The notes under the pieces are model-generated. The model was not told the DNA's origin and did no database searches. It saw only the letters and a program-made list of their open reading frames with translations. Of a DNA stretch of 64,000 bases, positions 24,959 to 34,157 are shown in pieces; position 1 is the stretch's first letter; each line of letters opens with the position of its first letter. The DNA lies in assembly GCF_014493765.1 (NCBI RefSeq), contig NZ_JACTVJ010000005.1, positions 682,001-746,000 on the forward strand, read 5' to 3'. The translations under genes and the position numbers were made by a program. This DNA comes from Streptomyces polyasparticus (GTDB lineage Bacteria; Actinomycetota; Actinomycetes; Streptomycetales; Streptomycetaceae).

Positions 24959-25195
24959 GTGTCCGCGCACTGCATGCTGACCGGGCGGCAGCCCGGCTTC
25001 GGCAAGACCATCTCCCACTCCCACCGGCGCAGTTCACGCCGCTTCGACCCGAACGTGCAGCGCAAGCGGTACTGGCTGGCGAGCGAGGGGCGGCATGTCC
25101 GGCTCACGCTGAGCACCAAGGGGATCAGGACGGTGGACTCGATCGGCATCGAGGCGGCCGTGGCCCGGATCCGGGCGCGCGGGGTGCGGGTCTGA
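24959..25195 (+). CDS. rpmB: 50S ribosomal protein L28, zinc-independent paralogue
   Basis: This 78-residue protein starts at GTG with GAGAGAGG upstream. [31 protein letters not shown] is the family core. Only one Cys remains (HCML) instead of the paired CxxC motifs of the zinc form. It overlaps S14 by one base (TGATG). Confidence 0.95.
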   Translation: MSAHCMLTGRQPGFGKTISHSHRRSSRRFDPNVQRKRYWLASEGRHVRLTLSTKGIRTVDSIGIEAAVARIRARGVRV

Positions 25196-25500
25196 TGGCG
25201 AAGAAGAGCAAGATCGCGAAGAACGAGCGGCGGCAGGAGATCGTCGCGCGCCACGCCGCCCGCCGGGCGGAGCTGAAGGAGATCATCCGCCGTCCGTCGA
25301 GCACCGAGGACGAACGCCTCGCCGCCCAAAGGGAGTTGCGCCGCCAGCCACGGGACGCCAGCGCCACCCGCGTGCGCAACAGGGACAGCGTCGACGGACG
25401 GCCGCGCGGCTATCTGCGGGCGTTCGGGCTCTCCCGGGTGAACCTGCGGGGGCAGGCGCATGCCGGGTTCCTGCCGGGGGTTCGCAAGTCGTCCTGGTAG
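25195..25500 (+). CDS. rpsN: 30S ribosomal protein S14, zinc-independent long form
   Basis: This protein has 101 residues with no Cys: [17 protein letters not shown], then [27 protein letters not shown] and the conserved [11 protein letters not shown] end. It is the long S14 that does not need zinc. It is the second gene of the rightward Zur-type operon. Confidence 0.96.
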   Translation: MAKKSKIAKNERRQEIVARHAARRAELKEIIRRPSSTEDERLAAQRELRRQPRDASATRVRNRDSVDGRPRGYLRAFGLSRVNLRGQAHAGFLPGVRKSSW

Positions 25501-25512
25501 TACGGAGGTTCG

Positions 25513-25539
25513 GGGGCGGCCGGGTGGCTCGGCCGCCCC
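25513..25539 (+). terminator. Probable terminator after rpsN
   Basis: A perfect 10-bp stem GGGGCGGCCG / CGGCCGCCCC with a 7-base loop starts 12 bp after the S14 stop. A second, imperfect copy of the same hairpin follows at 25571-25600. Confidence 0.6.
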
Positions 25540-25592
25540 GGGACGTCAGCGGTCCCCCTCGGCCGGGGTTCGGGGGCGACCGGGCGGACTCG

Positions 25593-25652
25593 GCCGCCCC
25601 GCGACGTCAGCGGTCTGCCTCTGCCGCCCCGCGACGTCAGCGGTCTGCCTCT
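25593..25652. repeat. 30-bp tandem duplication at the 3' end of the LysR gene
   Basis: Two exact 30-base copies (GCCGCCCCGCGACGTCAGCG... ) abut at 25593-25622 and 25623-25652. A diverged third copy lies at 25532-25561. The last copy runs into the final codons of the LysR gene. Confidence 0.8.
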
Positions 25653-26602
25653 TCCGCCCCCATCAACTCCCGTACGCATGCCCGCAGCCACCCGTGCGCC
25701 GGATCCGCGTCGAGGCGCGGATGCCAGGCCATCGCCAGCCGGAGCGGGGGCAGGTCGAGCGGCACGGGGAAGGTCACCAGGCCCAGCGCGTCCGTCATGG
25801 GGGTGGACCAGCCGGGGACCAGGCCGATCAGATCCGTGTCGCGGACGAGGAAGAGCGAGGCGGGGAACGAGGCCACCGTGCTCACCACACGCCGGCTCAA
25901 CCCCCGCTCGGCCAGGGCATCGTCGACCGGTCCGTGCAGCCTGCCGCGCCGCGACACGGTGAGGTGTTCGGCCGCCTCCGTGAACCGACGGGCCGTCAGC
26001 CTGCCCTTCAGGAGCGGGTGTCCGGCCCGTACGACACCTCGCATGGAGTCCGCGGCCAGGGGCTCCACCCGTACCTCCGGGGCCGTCGTGCCGATCACGC
26101 CCACCTCCAGATCGGCCGTGCCCTCACGCAGGACGGGTGCGTCGAGATGGCTTTCGCCGAGGAATCGGATCCGCAGCCCCGGCGCTTCCGCGAGCACCCG
26201 GGTGAGCAGCCGCGGGCCGAGCAGCGCCGCGACCGAGTCCTGGCCGTGCACGGTGAACGTGCGCTCCACCGCACGCAGATCCTGCTCCCCGTGCGCGGCG
26301 AACAGGGCCCGCGCCCGTTCGACCACCGCGCCCACCTCGGCACGGACCGACAGCGCGTAGGGCGTGGGCACCATGTGGCGCCCCGCGCGCACCAGGACCG
26401 GGTCGCCGAGCGCCTTGCGGATGCGGCCGAGGGTGCGGCTCATCGCGGGTTCGGACAGATGCAGGCGCTGGGCCGCACCGCGCACGCTCTCCTCTTCGAG
26501 CAGCACGTCCAGGGCGACGAGCAGGTTCAGGTCGAGGCCGGTGGCCGAATGTGCGGTCGATCCAGTGACCGAGCCGGCCGTCGACCTCATTGATTGCGTC
26601 AT
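25637..26602 (-). CDS. LysR-family transcriptional regulator
   Basis: This 321-residue regulator has its N-terminal winged helix at residues about 20-75 (LNLLVALDVLLEEESVRGAAQRLHLSEPAMSRTLGRIRKALGD) and a NodD/NahR-like effector domain afterwards (FTVHGQDSVAALLGPRLL). I chose ATG 26602; an inner ATG four codons later is possible. It is divergent from an MFS exporter at 26702 and probably controls it; LysR sites would lie in the 99 bp between them, where a TTGCAC/TTGCAC-like repeat is visible. Confidence 0.9.
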   Translation of the reverse strand: MTQSMRSTAGSVTGSTAHSATGLDLNLLVALDVLLEEESVRGAAQRLHLSEPAMSRTLGRIRKALGDPVLVRAGRHMVPTPYALSVRAEVGAVVERARALFAAHGEQDLRAVERTFTVHGQDSVAALLGPRLLTRVLAEAPGLRIRFLGESHLDAPVLREGTADLEVGVIGTTAPEVRVEPLAADSMRGVVRAGHPLLKGRLTARRFTEAAEHLTVSRRGRLHGPVDDALAERGLSRRVVSTVASFPASLFLVRDTDLIGLVPGWSTPMTDALGLVTFPVPLDLPPLRLAMAWHPRLDADPAHGWLRACVRELMGAEEADR

Positions 26603-26701
26603 ACGCAAGTACTCCCTGCACAACTTGCACTGGAAAGCAGACCGGGGCCGAGCCTACGTTGAAGGAGCACCCCACCCGTATCAGCTCCCGGAGGAGCCGC
26701 C

Positions 26702-28084
26702 ATGTCCACGCCTGCCCTGACGGCGACCGAACCGAGGCTCGGCCGGGCCACTCTCCTTGCCGTCTGCGCCTGCGTCATGGTGGCGCAGAGCATGGTCGCG
26801 GCGATCAACTTGCTGATCCCGCAGCTGAGTTCCTCGGCGCTGCACCCGTCCGCGACGCAGATCATGTGGACGGTCGACGCGTATGTGATCACCTTCGCCG
26901 GTCTGCTGATCCCCGCGGGCGCGGCCGCCGACCGCTACGGCCGCAAGGGTGCGCTCCTGACCGGACTCGCCCTGTTCGCGGCCGGCGCCGCGACCAGCGC
27001 CCTGGCCACGGCGCCCGGAGTACTCATCGCGGGCCGCGCGGTCTGCGGGGTCGGGGCCGCCCTGATCACTCCGTCCACGATGTCGGTCCTCGTCCATCTC
27101 ACCGGCACCCCGGTGCGCCGGGCGCGGGCGATGGCCGCGTGGACCCTCGCCATCGGTGCGGGCGGGGCGTTCGGCAATCTGCTCGGCGGGCTCGCGGGGC
27201 AGTTCCTCGGCTGGCGTGCTCTGTTCTGGGTCATGGTGCCGCTCGCGGCGGTGCTCGCCTGCTGTGTCGCGTACGCCGTCCCGCGCACCGCGCGCTCGGC
27301 GCGCGGGAACCCGGACCCGGCCGGCACCCTGCTGATCACCGCGGCGCTGTTCGCCCTGCTCTTCGGGATCATCGAGGGACCCACGTACGGCTGGACGTCG
27401 CCGCGCATCCTCGGCGCCTTCACGCTGGGCGCGCTGCTCGCGGCGGCGTTCACGCGGCATGCGCTGCGCTCCCCCGCGCCGCTCTTCGACCCGCGCGTGT
27501 TCCGCGCGCCGCGGCTGAGCGCGGCGGCGCTCGGCACGGCCACCGGCTTCTTCGGCCTCTTCTCCCTCTTCTTCGTCAACTCCTCTTATCTGCAAGGCCT
27601 CAAGGGATACGGTCCCGCGCTCGCCGGCCTCGCGATCATGCCGGTCAGCGCGGGGATGGCCCTCGCACCGAGGTTCGCCGCACGCCGGCACGCCACACCG
27701 CGTCCGGTCGTCACGAGCGGTCTGGCGCTGATCGGCCTGGGACTGCTCGGCATCTCCACGGCCGGTGCGCACACCCCGTACGGCCTGTACGTGGTGTGGC
27801 TCCTGATCGTGTCCTTCGGCACCGGCGTCTGCATGCCCGCCCTGACCATCGGGGTGCTCGAAGCGCTGCCACCGCACCAGGCGGGCCTCGGCTCCGGACT
27901 CGGCACCTCCGCAAGGGAGTTGGGCGCGGCGCTCGGCGTCGCGGTGACCGGGACGGTGCTCGCGGCGAGCGGGCAGGACTACGGTGCGGGGATGTCCTCG
28001 GCGCTCAGGGTGGTGGCGGTGGTGGTGCTGGGGTGCACGGCGGTGGTGTGGGCGGGGTACGGGCGGCGCCCGGCGTCGGCCTGA
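26702..28084 (+). CDS. MFS drug/metabolite exporter (DHA2-like)
   Basis: This 460-residue integral membrane protein has about 14 predicted helices. The family motif A is AAADRYGRKGALLTG, and the first loop contains the MWTVDAYVITFAGLLIPAGA stretch typical of EmrB/QacA-type proton antiporters. Motif C-like GAGGAFGNLLGG is present. It probably exports a small toxic molecule on command of the adjacent divergent LysR protein. RBS CCCGGAGGAG lies ahead of ATG 26702. Confidence 0.9.
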   Translation: MSTPALTATEPRLGRATLLAVCACVMVAQSMVAAINLLIPQLSSSALHPSATQIMWTVDAYVITFAGLLIPAGAAADRYGRKGALLTGLALFAAGAATSALATAPGVLIAGRAVCGVGAALITPSTMSVLVHLTGTPVRRARAMAAWTLAIGAGGAFGNLLGGLAGQFLGWRALFWVMVPLAAVLACCVAYAVPRTARSARGNPDPAGTLLITAALFALLFGIIEGPTYGWTSPRILGAFTLGALLAAAFTRHALRSPAPLFDPRVFRAPRLSAAALGTATGFFGLFSLFFVNSSYLQGLKGYGPALAGLAIMPVSAGMALAPRFAARRHATPRPVVTSGLALIGLGLLGISTAGAHTPYGLYVVWLLIVSFGTGVCMPALTIGVLEALPPHQAGLGSGLGTSARELGAALGVAVTGTVLAASGQDYGAGMSSALRVVAVVVLGCTAVVWAGYGRRPASA

Positions 28085-28155
28085 CGGACCGGGCGGACCG
28101 CCCTCTCGGACCGGGCGCCCCGCCTCACGGACCGGGCGCCCCGTCCTCTGAGACC

Positions 28156-29178
28156 TCAGCCCCCGACCGTGCTCCCCGCCATCGGCGGCGTGGGCTCCCC
28201 CGCCCCCTCGCGCATCCCCTGCACCAGCTCCTCCACCGCTTCGAGCGCGGACCTGCGCGGCTGCCAGCCCAGTACGGAACGGGCACGGCTGCAGTCCATC
28301 AGAGGCAGCCGCAGCACCGCGTCGAACAGCTGCGGCGATGCGGGCACGAGATGCAGCCCGTACGCGGCGGCCAGCGCCGAGCGGGCCGCGATCCGCGGCA
28401 TCGGGACCGTGCGCGAATGGAACAGCTCGCCCAGGTTCTTGGCGTCGAGGACCGGCTCGGCCGCGAGGTTGAACGGACCGCGCGCCTGGTCCTGCAACGC
28501 GGCCCGCACATAGGCCCTGGCCGCGTCGTCGGTGTGCAGGGCCTGGACGCGCAGGCCCGGGATGTCCGGCAGCAGCGGCAGCAGGGCGGGCCGGGCGAGC
28601 TGACCGGGCAGGAAACGTCCGCCGAAGATACGGCGCTGCTCGCTGGCCGACTCCTCCTTGAACAGGAACGCGGGCCGCATCCTGACCACCCGGATCTCCC
28701 GGTGCGCCTGCTCGAAGGCGTCCAACGCCCGTTCCAGATACGCCTTTTCACGGCAGTACGCGGCTTCGGGCCAGCCATGGGTCGGCCAGGACTCGTCCAC
28801 CGGACGGTCCTTGGGCCCGGGCGAGTAGGCGCCCACGGACGACGCGTGGACATAGGCGGGGACGGCGGCCGCGGAGACCGCCTGCAGTACCCGTACGGTG
28901 CCCAGGACGTTGGTGCGCCAGGTGGTCGCCGGATCGCGCGAGGGCTGGAAGCGCCAGGCCAGATGGATCACGGCGTCCGCGCCGTGGAACAGTTTGGCGA
29001 GCTCGCTCTCGTCGGCGAGGTCCGTGGCCTCCCACTCGGTCTTCGGCAGCTCCAGGTCCGGCGTCCTGCGCGCGAGCCCGAGTACCGAACCGACGCTCTC
29101 CTCCTCGGCCAACTGCCGTACGACACTGGTCCCGACGTTGCCGGTCGCCCCGGTGACGATGATCCGTTTGCCCTCCAT
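28156..29178 (-). CDS. NAD-dependent epimerase/dehydratase family protein
   Basis: This 340-residue extended SDR has the Rossmann motif VTGATGNVGTSVVRQL at residue 7, HASSVGAYSPGPKDRPVDE carrying the catalytic Ser, and a YCREKAYLE motif (YxxxK). The C-terminal part ends CSRARSVLGWQPRRSALEAVEEL. It probably reduces or isomerises a small metabolite or sugar; no substrate is indicated. RBS GAGAGAGGAG before ATG. It lies downstream of, and in the same direction as, the decarboxylase-family gene. Confidence 0.85.
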   Translation of the reverse strand: MEGKRIIVTGATGNVGTSVVRQLAEEESVGSVLGLARRTPDLELPKTEWEATDLADESELAKLFHGADAVIHLAWRFQPSRDPATTWRTNVLGTVRVLQAVSAAAVPAYVHASSVGAYSPGPKDRPVDESWPTHGWPEAAYCREKAYLERALDAFEQAHREIRVVRMRPAFLFKEESASEQRRIFGGRFLPGQLARPALLPLLPDIPGLRVQALHTDDAARAYVRAALQDQARGPFNLAAEPVLDAKNLGELFHSRTVPMPRIAARSALAAAYGLHLVPASPQLFDAVLRLPLMDCSRARSVLGWQPRRSALEAVEELVQGMREGAGEPTPPMAGSTVGG

Positions 29179-29242
29179 GGCGGACTCCTCTCTCCGCGGT
29201 TCCAGGGGTACGAGACGGAACGTGTGCCCCTCGACACCGCGC

Positions 29243-30715
29243 TCACCCCTGGGCGACGACCCGGATCGTGCCCAGCGTGGGGTCGGCGGCGTCGGGGACG
29301 TTCATGCCCGCCTCGATTCCTGTACGGAGATAGGTGAGGACCACGTCGGTGAGCCGCTCGCCGGGCAGGGCCACGGGGATGCCGGGCGGGTACGGGGTGA
29401 GCATCTCCGCCGCGATCCGGCCCGCCGCCCGCTCGGCGGGGACGTCCTCGACCGGCCCGAAGTAGGCGTCGCGCGGCAGGTGTTCCTGGGTCAGCCGCAG
29501 ATCGTCGGGCGCGGGAACCTCGACCTGCGGCACCGGCCGCAGCGAAGGCGCCCGGTGGACGAGATCGCGCAGCGCGATCAGGAGCCGGCCGGTGGTGTCG
29601 CGGTCGTCGGCGTGGGTGAGCTGGACGCTGATGCAGCGGTGGTCGGCGAGATGGACGTCGATACGGTGCCGGGCGCGCAGCCAGTCCGCGACGCGATAGC
29701 CGGTGAGTCCGAGGCCCGTGACGTCGACGACGGCGGGCAGCGGGTCGAAGTCGTGGGCGAGGCCGGTGCCGCAGTAGTCCTCGCGGCGGTCCACCCGCAG
29801 GCCGTCGAGGGCGTCGATCGACTCCCGTACGGAATGGGCGAGATCGAGTGCCTCGCCGAGCAACCGCTGCCCGTGCAGGGCCATCTGGCGGCGCCATGCG
29901 TCGATGCCCGCGTAGAGGAGCACGGACGGACTGGTCGTGCCGAGGAGGTCGGCGCGCGAGGCGAGCGCGGCCGGGTCGACGAGGTCGCCCTGCAGATGGA
30001 ACACGGAGCCCTGTTCGAGGCCGCTGCCCATCTTGTGGATGCTGGTGACGCAGACGTCGGCCCCCGCGTCCATCGCCCAGGTGGGCAGCTCGGGGTGGAA
30101 CGGCAGATGCGCGCCCCACGCCTCGTCCACGACCAGCGGCCGGCCCGCGCGATGGCAGACGTCGGCGATGGCGGAGAGATCGGCGGCGGCGCCGTACGGG
30201 GTGGGGCTGGTGACCAGCGCGCCCCGGGCCTCGGGGTGGTCGGCGAAGCCCTTGGCGACCACGGTGGCGGACGGCGGGTGGGCGATGTGCCGCTCCGTGT
30301 CCCACTGCGGTTCCAGCCATACGGGTTCGATGCCGGCCAGGATCAGGCCCGCCACCACGGACTTGTGGGCGTCCCGGCTGATCAGCAGGGATTCGCCGGG
30401 CGCGGCGACGGTCAGCATGGCGGCCTTGACCGAGAGCGAACTGCCGCACGTGGAGAAGAAGGTGTGCTCGGCGTGCACGGCGTCGGCCATCAACTGCTCG
30501 GCGCGCTCCAGGACTTCCCCGCGCCGGCGGCGGTCGTCGAGCCCGCCGGACGCGAGCACGTCCCCTAGATACACGGCGTCCCCGAGCACCTCCCGCGCCT
30601 CGGGGTCGGCTCCGCGCGCCTGCTTGTGCCCCGGCGGCGTGAAGCCGAGCTCATGGTGGTCGCGGTAGGCGGCGAGCGCCTGGAGTACGGGAGCCTGGGT
30701 GTGATCGAGGTGCAT
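29243..30715 (-). CDS. Orn/Lys/Arg decarboxylase-family PLP enzyme
   Basis: This 490-residue fold-type I PLP protein has the PLP-lysine motif SIHKMGSGLEQGS, VVDEAWGAHLPFHPELP (Asp contacting PLP), HTFFSTCGSSLSVKAAM and the C-terminal domain TPYPPGIPVALPGE that typifies Orn/Lys/Arg decarboxylases. The expected reaction is decarboxylation of a basic amino acid to a polyamine precursor. The N-terminal wing domain of E. coli-type enzymes is absent, as in Gram-positive SpeA/YaaO types. RBS GGAGG lies 11 bases before ATG. Confidence 0.88.
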   Translation of the reverse strand: MHLDHTQAPVLQALAAYRDHHELGFTPPGHKQARGADPEAREVLGDAVYLGDVLASGGLDDRRRRGEVLERAEQLMADAVHAEHTFFSTCGSSLSVKAAMLTVAAPGESLLISRDAHKSVVAGLILAGIEPVWLEPQWDTERHIAHPPSATVVAKGFADHPEARGALVTSPTPYGAAADLSAIADVCHRAGRPLVVDEAWGAHLPFHPELPTWAMDAGADVCVTSIHKMGSGLEQGSVFHLQGDLVDPAALASRADLLGTTSPSVLLYAGIDAWRRQMALHGQRLLGEALDLAHSVRESIDALDGLRVDRREDYCGTGLAHDFDPLPAVVDVTGLGLTGYRVADWLRARHRIDVHLADHRCISVQLTHADDRDTTGRLLIALRDLVHRAPSLRPVPQVEVPAPDDLRLTQEHLPRDAYFGPVEDVPAERAAGRIAAEMLTPYPPGIPVALPGERLTDVVLTYLRTGIEAGMNVPDAADPTLGTIRVVAQG

Positions 30716-30774
30716 GGGCGGCGGGTACCTCCGTCCCCGCCGCCCACACCCGGACCGCTGCTGTCAGGCCTGCG

Positions 30775-31041
30775 TCACCGCCTGCGCAGCTTCACGCGGT
30801 CGACCGCGGCCACGCCCAGCGCCGCGAGCGCGATCTGGATGAGCCACTCGCCCCAGTCCACGCCCTCGGTGTCCGCGACGCCGAGCCCGGCCGCGATGGC
30901 CGTGCCGATCAGGGCCGCGACGATACCGACCACGATCGTCCACAGCATGCCGATGCGTTGCCGCCCGGGAAGCACGAGGCGTCCCAGTACGCCGATCACG
31001 ATGCCGATCACTATCGCGCTGATCAGACCTGAAATCTCCAT
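30775..31041 (-). CDS. GlsB/YeaQ/YmgE-family stress membrane protein
   Basis: This 88-residue transglycosylase-associated-type protein has three hydrophobic helices (ISGLISAIVIGIVIGVLGRL; TIVVGIVAALIGTAIAAGL; a last one near residues 67-82) and a basic tail VDRVKLRRR. ATG 31041 sits 6 bases after AAGGGG. These proteins are stress-induced in many bacteria. It is separated by 66 bp from the antiporter pair upstream on the same strand. Confidence 0.9.
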   Translation of the reverse strand: MEISGLISAIVIGIVIGVLGRLVLPGRQRIGMLWTIVVGIVAALIGTAIAAGLGVADTEGVDWGEWLIQIALAALGVAAVDRVKLRRR

Positions 31042-31107
31042 CACTGCCCCTTGGTTGACACTTGCCTTGCCGAGTGCCCCTCACCAGGGGTGCCAATCGC
31101 CGAGCGC

Positions 31108-32364
31108 CTACGCCCGGCCCTGGGCCTCCGCTTCCGTCCCGGTCCCGGTTTCCGTCTCCGCGGCCCCGGCGGGAGCCGGCACCTTCGCCTCCGGCGGGAC
31201 CGCAGGCGGCCGGCGTTTCGTCAGACGGTCGGCCAGGGGCTGTGTGTAGCGCGCCGTCAACGGGCCGATCACGACCAGGATCAGGACGTACGCGGTGGCC
31301 AGCGGGCCGAGCGCCGGCTCGATCCCGGCCGTGACGGCGAGCCCGGCGATGACGATCGAGAACTCGCCGCGGGCCACCAGCGTGCCGCCCGCCCGCCAGC
31401 GCCCCTTGACGGCGATGCCCGCGCGCCGTGCGGCCCAGTAGCCCGTAGCGATCTTCGTACAGGCGGTGACGACCGCGAGGGCCAGCGCGGGCAGCAGCAC
31501 CGGCGGGATGCTCGCCGGATCCGTGTGCAGCCCGAAGAACACGAAGAACACCGCCGCGAACAGATCCCGCAGCGGAGAGAGCAGCACATGGGTGCCCTCG
31601 GCGACCTCGCCCGACAGCGCGATGCCCACGAGGAACGCCCCCACGGCGGCCGACACCTGCAGCTGCTGTGCGATGCCCGCCACCAGGAGCGTGAGGCCGA
31701 GCACGACCAGGAGCAGCTTCTCGGGATCGTCGCTGGAGACGAAGCGTGAGATGACCCGCCCGTACCGCAGCGCGATGAACAGCACGGCGCCCGCGACGCC
31801 CAGGGCGATCCCCAGCGTCATGGCGCCGACGGCGAGGCTCACGCCCGCCAGCAGGGCGGTGACGATGGGCAGATAGACCGCCATCGCCAGGTCCTCGAGG
31901 ACCAGGATGCTGAGGATCACCGGTGTCTCGCGGTTGCCTAGGCGGCCCAGGTCGGCGAGCACCTTCGCGATGACACCGGACGAGGAGATCCAGGTGACAC
32001 CGGCGAGCACCACCGCGGCCACCGGTCCCCAGCCGAGCAGCAGTGCCGCAACGGCTCCTGGGAGTGCATTGAGCGAGAAATCGACAAGTCCGGCCGGGTA
32101 CTGGGTCTTCAGATTCGATACGAGATCGCTGGCGGTGTACTCGAGCCCGAGCATCAACAGGAGCAGGATCACGCCGATTTCGGCACCGATCGCCACGAAC
32201 TCCTCGCTGGCGCCGAGCGGGAGCAGACCTCCCTCGCCGAACGCGAGACCGGCGAGCAGATAGAGCGGAATCGGCGAGAACCGCAGTCGCCCGGCCAGCC
32301 TGCCGAGCAGACCGAGCCCGAGGATGATCGCGCCGAACTCGATGAGAAAGACGGCAGAGTGCAT
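31108..32364 (-). CDS. Monovalent cation:proton antiporter (KefB/CPA2 type)
   Basis: This 418-residue membrane protein has about 12 helices and CPA2 motifs (GLGLLGRLAGRLRFSPIPLYLLAG; ILSILVLEDLAMAVYLP with the ion-site Asp; SSSGVIAKVL). It probably exchanges K+ or Na+ for H+. The C-terminus (residues about 390-418) is a cytosolic Pro/Glu/Thr tail. It begins 3 bp after the stop of its regulatory subunit, as in KhtT-KhtU pairs. Confidence 0.92.
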   Translation of the reverse strand: MHSAVFLIEFGAIILGLGLLGRLAGRLRFSPIPLYLLAGLAFGEGGLLPLGASEEFVAIGAEIGVILLLLMLGLEYTASDLVSNLKTQYPAGLVDFSLNALPGAVAALLLGWGPVAAVVLAGVTWISSSGVIAKVLADLGRLGNRETPVILSILVLEDLAMAVYLPIVTALLAGVSLAVGAMTLGIALGVAGAVLFIALRYGRVISRFVSSDDPEKLLLVVLGLTLLVAGIAQQLQVSAAVGAFLVGIALSGEVAEGTHVLLSPLRDLFAAVFFVFFGLHTDPASIPPVLLPALALAVVTACTKIATGYWAARRAGIAVKGRWRAGGTLVARGEFSIVIAGLAVTAGIEPALGPLATAYVLILVVIGPLTARYTQPLADRLTKRRPPAVPPEAKVPAPAGAAETETGTGTEAEAQGRA

Positions 32365-32367
32365 CTG

Positions 32368-32853
32368 TCACTCACGTCCGAGTATCGAAGCGGCCGCGTC
32401 CACGCCCTCGCGCGTACCGATGACGATGAGGGTGTCCCCGCCCGCGAGCCTGAAGTCCGGCGTCGGCGACGGGATCGCCTCGGCCCTGCGCAGCACGGCG
32501 ACGACGGACACACCGGTCTCGGTACGCAGCCGGGTGTCGCCGAGCACCCGGCCGTTCCAGTGCGAGTGCGCCGACACCTCCATGCGTTCGGCGACCAGGC
32601 CGAGATCGGTGGTGTGCAGCAGGTTGGGGCTGTGATGGGAGGGCATCAGGACATCGATCACGGCGGCGGTCTCCTCGCCCGTCAGATGCACGGCCTGGGC
32701 GCACGCGTCGGGGTCGTCGCCGTGGTACACGTTCACGGTCCTGCTGCCGTCGCGGTGGGCGACCACCGACAGCTGGCGGTGTGCACGGGTCGTCAGGTCG
32801 TAGCGGACACCGATGCCCGGCAGGGGCGTCGTACTCATCCGTGGAGCGGACAC
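32368..32853 (-). CDS. Antiporter regulatory subunit with TrkA-C domain (KhtT-like)
   Basis: This 161-residue soluble protein has an N-terminal domain GIGVRYDLTTRAHRQLSVV... and a C-terminal TrkA_C domain (LGDTRLRTETGVSVVAVLRRAEAIPSPTPD..L.GGDTLIVIGT). It binds the antiporter and gates it, in relatives with ATP, c-di-AMP or pH. I chose GTG 32853 (GGAGGG seven bases before) over ATG 32838. It is the first gene of the two-gene antiporter operon. Confidence 0.9.
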   Translation of the reverse strand: MSAPRMSTTPLPGIGVRYDLTTRAHRQLSVVAHRDGSRTVNVYHGDDPDACAQAVHLTGEETAAVIDVLMPSHHSPNLLHTTDLGLVAERMEVSAHSHWNGRVLGDTRLRTETGVSVVAVLRRAEAIPSPTPDFRLAGGDTLIVIGTREGVDAAASILGRE

Positions 32854-33030
32854 AGCCCGTCCCTCCTCATCACGTCATCACTTCTCACGAACTTCTGGGC
32901 CCGGTGGCGCTGTGGCCGGCGCCTCGGCGCCACCGCAAACAAGGCATCCTGCCATCGTCGGACGGCGCGGCGGGATCGGCGTCCGTGCGCGGGGGCACGC
33001 TCAGGTCCAGCGGCCGGCACCGTTGGCGGT

Positions 33031-34014
33031 CTACTGACGCGCTCCTGGGGCCGTCGTACGAAACCGCGCCCGATACGCCGAGGGCGTCACTCCCAGGTGG
33101 CGCAGAAACACCCGGCGCAGGGTCTCGTCGCTGCCGAGGCCGCTGAGCCGGGCCGTCGCGGTGACCGTCTCGCCCGCGTCGAGCAGGTTCCGCGCGGCTT
33201 CCAGGCGTACCGACTCGACGTAGCCGCCCGGGGTGTCACCGATCTCGTCGTGGAAGAGCCGGGTGAGATGGCGGGCGCTGAGGCCGGCCCGGCGGGCGAG
33301 CTCAGGCAGGGAGTGGTCCGCCGCCGGGTCCGCGGCGATCTCCCTGAGGAGGGCGGTGAGGGTGCCGTGGCGTGGCGTGGGGGTGCGCGCGGCGACGGAG
33401 AACTGCGACTGCCCGCCCGGGCGTTGCAGGAAGACGACCAGGTCGCGGGCGACTTCCCGGGCGAGATCGGGGCCTTCGTCGGCCTCGACGAGCGCCAGGG
33501 ACAGATCGAGGCCCGCGCTCACGCCGGCCGAGGTGTAGATCCGCCCGTCCCGTACGAAGATCGCGTCGCCGTCCACGTCGATATCGGGGTGGCGTCGAGT
33601 CAGGGTCGTCGTGTGCCGCCAGTGCGTGGTGGCGCGCCGGCCGCTGAGCAGTCCCGCCTCGGCGAGCGCGAAGGCGCCGGTGCACACGGACGTGGTGCGC
33701 CAGGACGCCGCGTGCAGGGTGCGGACCGCGTCGAGCAGACCGGCCGGCAGCTGCCGCGGCAGCCCCGGGGAGCCCGGCACGATCAACGTGTGGACGCGGC
33801 CCGCGAGTTGACCGACCGGGTCGGTGAGCAGCCGGGTCCCGGCCGAGGTGGTGACCGGGCCGCCCTCAGGCGACAGCAGGACCACCTCGTACCGGGCACC
33901 GAGACCGGCCGCCGTGCTGAACACCTCAAGAGGCGCCGTGACGTCGAGCAGGCGCACACCGTCGTACGCGAGCACGGCGACGGTACGGAGGACGGGGCGC
34001 TCTCGGCTACTCAT
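33031..34014 (-). CDS. GlxA-family AraC-type regulator with DJ-1/PfpI domain
   Basis: In this 327-residue protein, residues about 10-180 form a DJ-1/PfpI-like amidotransferase-fold domain with the nucleophile-elbow sequence SVCTGAFALAEAGLL. Residues about 215-320 are an AraC/XylS double helix-turn-helix (LARRAGLSARHLTRLFHDEIGDTPGGYV). It is probably a sensor and activator. It is divergent from the HD-domain gene across 143 bp, so it likely controls that two-gene unit. The gap 32854-33030 upstream of the antiporter operon holds no gene. Confidence 0.92.
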   Translation of the reverse strand: MSSRERPVLRTVAVLAYDGVRLLDVTAPLEVFSTAAGLGARYEVVLLSPEGGPVTTSAGTRLLTDPVGQLAGRVHTLIVPGSPGLPRQLPAGLLDAVRTLHAASWRTTSVCTGAFALAEAGLLSGRRATTHWRHTTTLTRRHPDIDVDGDAIFVRDGRIYTSAGVSAGLDLSLALVEADEGPDLAREVARDLVVFLQRPGGQSQFSVAARTPTPRHGTLTALLREIAADPAADHSLPELARRAGLSARHLTRLFHDEIGDTPGGYVESVRLEAARNLLDAGETVTATARLSGLGSDETLRRVFLRHLGVTPSAYRARFRTTAPGARQ

Positions 34015-34157
34015 GTCCCCAGGTTAACGCCGCGCTCTGTCCATATGTGTGGGATTCCTGTCCGGATGGACATGGTGGGCGGAGGTGCGCGGGCGGCAGT
34101 CTGAGGGCACCGCGGCGACGGGCCGCGGACAGCGGAGCAACCGAGAAGGAGCCGGCT

